Assembly (NCBI GenBank): GCA_934525595.1
Contig: CAKSZJ010000012.1
Location: 28,269 to 92,268, forward strand
Source of the DNA: an uncultured Chiayiivirga sp.
GTDB lineage: Bacteria > Pseudomonadota > Gammaproteobacteria > Xanthomonadales > Xanthomonadaceae
Length of the DNA stretch: 64,000 nucleotides
Direction of reading: 5' to 3'
The notes beneath the pieces are model-generated. The model saw only the letters and a program-made list of their open reading frames with translations. It had not been told where the DNA came from and made no database searches. The position numbers and the translations under genes are program-made. Positions within the stretch are counted from its first letter, which is position 1. Each line of letters opens with the position of its first letter. Positions 61,729 through 64,000 of this stretch are shown here, piece by piece.

Positions 61729-61823
61729 ATTTTTGAGGGCATGGCGGTTTCCGGATTGTTGATCGAGGGGCGAGGTCGATGTGACCAGCATCTGGTTCCT
61801 GACTCATGTTCAGGAGCAAGAGC

Positions 61824-63679
61824 ATGGCACTCTCAGACTTGGTCGTTCGACAGGCCAAGGCAACCGGCAAGGCCTACACCCTCCCTGACTTGGACGGCCT
61901 CTCCCTGGCCGTGACAGCTGCAGGGGGCAGAACTTGGCACTTCCGCTACTACTGGGCGGGCAAACAGAAGCGGATCTCGCTCGGAACCTACCCGGAGAGG
62001 TGACGCTTCGCGAGGCTCGCAGCCTGCGCGACGAAGCGCGCGCCCTGATCGCCAAAGGCATCAATCCACGTGTTCACCGCAAGCAGAAGCGGACTGCGGT
62101 GCGTCTCGCCGACGAAAACATCTTCGAGGCGGTGTATCGCAGCTGGCTCGATCATCGCGGGCTGAGCCTCAAGGAAGGCCGGCAGACGACCCTCGCGATG
62201 CTTCCGCGCATCTTCGACAGGGACGTACTCCCGACCTTGGGGAAGCGGTCGATCTATGAGATCAAGCGCCCTGATCTTCTGGAGGTGATTGCCAAGATCG
62301 AGAAGCGCAGTGCGCTCTCTATCGCCGAGAAGGTCAGGACGTGGTTCAACCAACTGTTCCGCTACGCGCTGGTGATCGTGCCGGGCCTGGAGCAGAACCC
62401 TGCCTCCGATCTCGACGTGGTGGCGCTGCCACTGCCACCCGTAAGGCACAACCCGTTTCTGCGTATGGCCGAACTGCCCAAGTTGTTGCAGAGGCTGCGC
62501 AGCTATCGCGGCAGGCGGCAGACCCAGCTCGGGTTGCGGCTATTGCTGCTGACAGGCGTGCGAACCGGTGAGCTGCGGCAGGCGACGCCAGATCAATTCG
62601 ATCTGGCCCGCGGGCTGTGGATCATCCCGCCCGAGGTCGTGAAGCAACTCCAGTTGGATATGCGCAAGAAGCGGCGGCAGCCGGCGGACATCCCGCCATA
62701 CATCGTGCCGTTGTCGATTCAAGCCATGGAGATCGTCCGGCACCTGCTGGATGAGTTCAAGCCGGCCCAGCGCTACCTGTTCCGGCACGACAGCGACTTG
62801 AAGAAGCGCATCAGCGAGAACACGCTCAATGGTGCCCTCAAACGCATGGGCTATCAGGAACGCCTGACCGGACACGGTATCCGCGGCACGATGTCCACTG
62901 CGCTCAACGAGATCGGCTACCCGAAGGTCTGGGTGGATGCACAGCTCTCGCATGTCGATCCCAACAAGGTCAGCGCGACCTACAACCATGCCGAGTACGT
63001 GGAGCAGCGTCGCCGCATGATGCAGGACTGGGCCGATCGGCTCGACCTCTTCGAGCAGAACCAGGTCGAGGCGGCCAGCATGCCGCTCACCGTGCATCTG
63101 GAAGGCGTGCCCGCGTTTCCGAGTGAGCAAACCGCAAGCGCGCCCTCCACGCCGGTTGCCGCTTCGCCAATCCTGCTCGTGACGAAGCCGGGCGACGCCA
63201 TGCCGTTGGTTTCTGCCGCCGCACATCGGCTGCCGGCGGTTCCGCCCCCTCGATCGGCCGCGCCGCTGGTGCCTTCGGACATTCAGCGCGAGAGGATGGA
63301 GCTGTTCGATGTCTTCGAAGCGCCGCACAACCTTCCCGTCGCGGCGTTTGCCAAGATGGCGGGCAAGTCCCGCAGGTGGATCAGCTACGAGATCAAGGCG
63401 GGCAACTTGCTGGCGTTGAACGTGGGCAACCGCGGCCAGCGCGTGCCGGACTGGCACCTCGACCCACTCAAGCACGAGCTGATCCAGTCCGTCCTGAAGC
63501 TGACCAGGGGTGCGGACCCTTGGCAGATCTACCATGCACTGCTGCAACCGCGCTCGATGCTGCGGGGGCATTCGGCACTGGAGGGCGTGACGGCCGGCAA
63601 TCTCGACAAGCTCGTCATGGCCGTGAGCACAGCCGTGAAGGAAAGCGAATGGACTCCGCCGCGAGTCGGGGTCGCCTAG
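61824..63679 (+). pseudogene. tRNA-directed tyrosine integrase, split by a frameshift
   Basis: AGGAG precedes ATG 61824. The first 53 residues ([40 protein letters not shown]) are the arm-binding DUF4102 domain. The frame then stops at 62001-62003. After GAGAGG (61996-62000) the expected next part VTLREARSLRDEARALIAKG continues in another frame. Removing two bases there rejoins them, so a dinucleotide gain in GAGAG broke the gene. The core and catalytic domain are intact: TGVRTGELRQ (Arg), HGIRGTMSTALNE (His and Arg) and YNHAEY (Tyr). After about residue 430 an extra module of roughly 130 residues follows (VAAFAKMAGKSRRWISYEIK, ADPWQIYHALLQPRSMLRG), not normal for integrases. A programmed frameshift or a sequencing error are alternatives. 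Confidence 0.8.
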
Positions 63680-63726
63680 CAGCAGGAATGCGGGATCGTG
63701 GCGAAACCGCGATCCCCGCGCGTCCG

Positions 63727-64000
63727 TCAGGACACCAAGCGCGCGCGGCGGGCGAATCTTGCCTGGGTGTCCGACAAGGAAGCCTCGCGACGGAGCAGAT
63801 AAGCCATCACGATCGTTGGTGCGCCGGCCAGCGGCCGCATGGCGATGCCTCGGCGTAGGTAGCTCGCCAGTCTCGCGGCGGGCGCAATGGTGATCCCGTA
63901 CCCGGCGGCAACCAGCGTAATCACCACATCGAATGTCTCCACCGTTTGCTCCCGCTCCTGCAGCGCGTTCTCGAACACGCGCTGCACGGTCATGCGCCAT
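63727..64000 (-). CDS. LysR-type regulator, C-terminal part of the effector domain
   Basis: The frame runs in from the right edge of the window and ends at 63727. The visible ~90 residues hold MTVQRVFENALQEREQTVET, then FDVVITLVAAGYGITIAPAA and SYLRRGIAMRPLAG, which is the end of the LysR substrate-binding domain (the segment VxxGxGIxxxP and the following strand). The target genes are unknown. It lies inside the presumed island, next to the integrase and convergent with it (47 bases between). Confidence 0.75.
   Translation of the reverse strand, partial: WRMTVQRVFENALQEREQTVETFDVVITLVAAGYGITIAPAARLASYLRRGIAMRPLAGAPTIVMAYLLRREASLSDTQARFARRARLVS

Overview
The window is about 66% G+C chromosomal DNA from a gammaproteobacterium, most likely of the order Xanthomonadales. 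The evidence is a short Xanthomonas-type H-NS protein, the glmM / tpiA-secG-tRNA-Leu neighbourhood, several TonB-dependent receptors and the general style of the housekeeping proteins. The exact genus cannot be fixed from sequence reading alone.

Layout. (1) 1-12732: a type I-F CRISPR-Cas locus. It has the end of cas1, the cas2-cas3 fusion, a VapC/FitAB-type toxin-antitoxin pair on the opposite strand, csy1-csy2-csy3-cas6f, a leader with a perfect IHF motif, and an array of 64 repeats with a decaying distal end. Between the antitoxin and csy1 lie two repeat-like hairpins on the minus strand. They flank a short pseudo-spacer whose first 11 bases recur next to a CC PAM in the same promoter region. 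This resembles CreTA/CreR crRNA-like regulators and is the most striking feature of the window. (2) 12794-25210: an iron acquisition island. It has a ferrienterochelin-type TonB receptor, a PiuC hydroxylase with a Fiu-like receptor, Fur-box candidates, a five-gene PepSY/DUF2271/DUF4198/ApbE/CysJ-like operon that probably reduces ferric siderophores, and ybiI. (3) 25378-30887: gap, an orphan secreted protein, a decayed integrase beside tRNA-Leu, secG and tpiA. (4) 31020-37460: an SDR, then a tight minus-strand operon of a TIM-barrel protein (EboE-like), LuxS, a sedoheptulose-7-phosphate-cyclase-like enzyme (EboD-like), UbiG and a UbiA-like membrane prenyltransferase (EboC-like), preceded by a 2-oxoglutarate-type dioxygenase. 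(5) 37571-43126: glmM, accD and two secreted beta-helix proteins. (6) 43238-50353: a long minus-strand run of pssA, an RsbU/RsbW-like phosphatase-kinase, a STAS protein, an Mla-type lipid transporter (MlaE, MlaF, MlaD, auxiliary lipoprotein), a HolD-like protein and rimI. (7) 50458-61367: a DUF1566 secreted protein, DUF4124 proteins, proS, an H-NS protein, a ThrE exporter, an EamA transporter, an SLC13 permease and trmB. (8) 61512-64000: tRNA-Gly, a cluster of GGACTT motifs, a frameshifted tyrosine integrase that marks the edge of a genomic island, and the end of a LysR regulator.

How the parts work together. The csy genes encode the surveillance complex and Cas6f processes the array transcript, while Cas1 and Cas2-3 acquire spacers and degrade targets. 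The mini-array at 4588-4656 could let the Csy complex hold the toxin-antitoxin promoter or the csy promoter in check. In the iron island the receptors import siderophores, and the ApbE-flavinylated or flavin-loaded membrane module would supply electrons. In the lipid transport operon a phosphatase/kinase fusion sits next to the STAS subunit, which suggests phosphorylation control of phospholipid trafficking, coupled to phosphatidylserine synthesis by PssA. Three secreted proteins share a C-terminal [LI]F-x-DGFE tail that may be a sorting signal.
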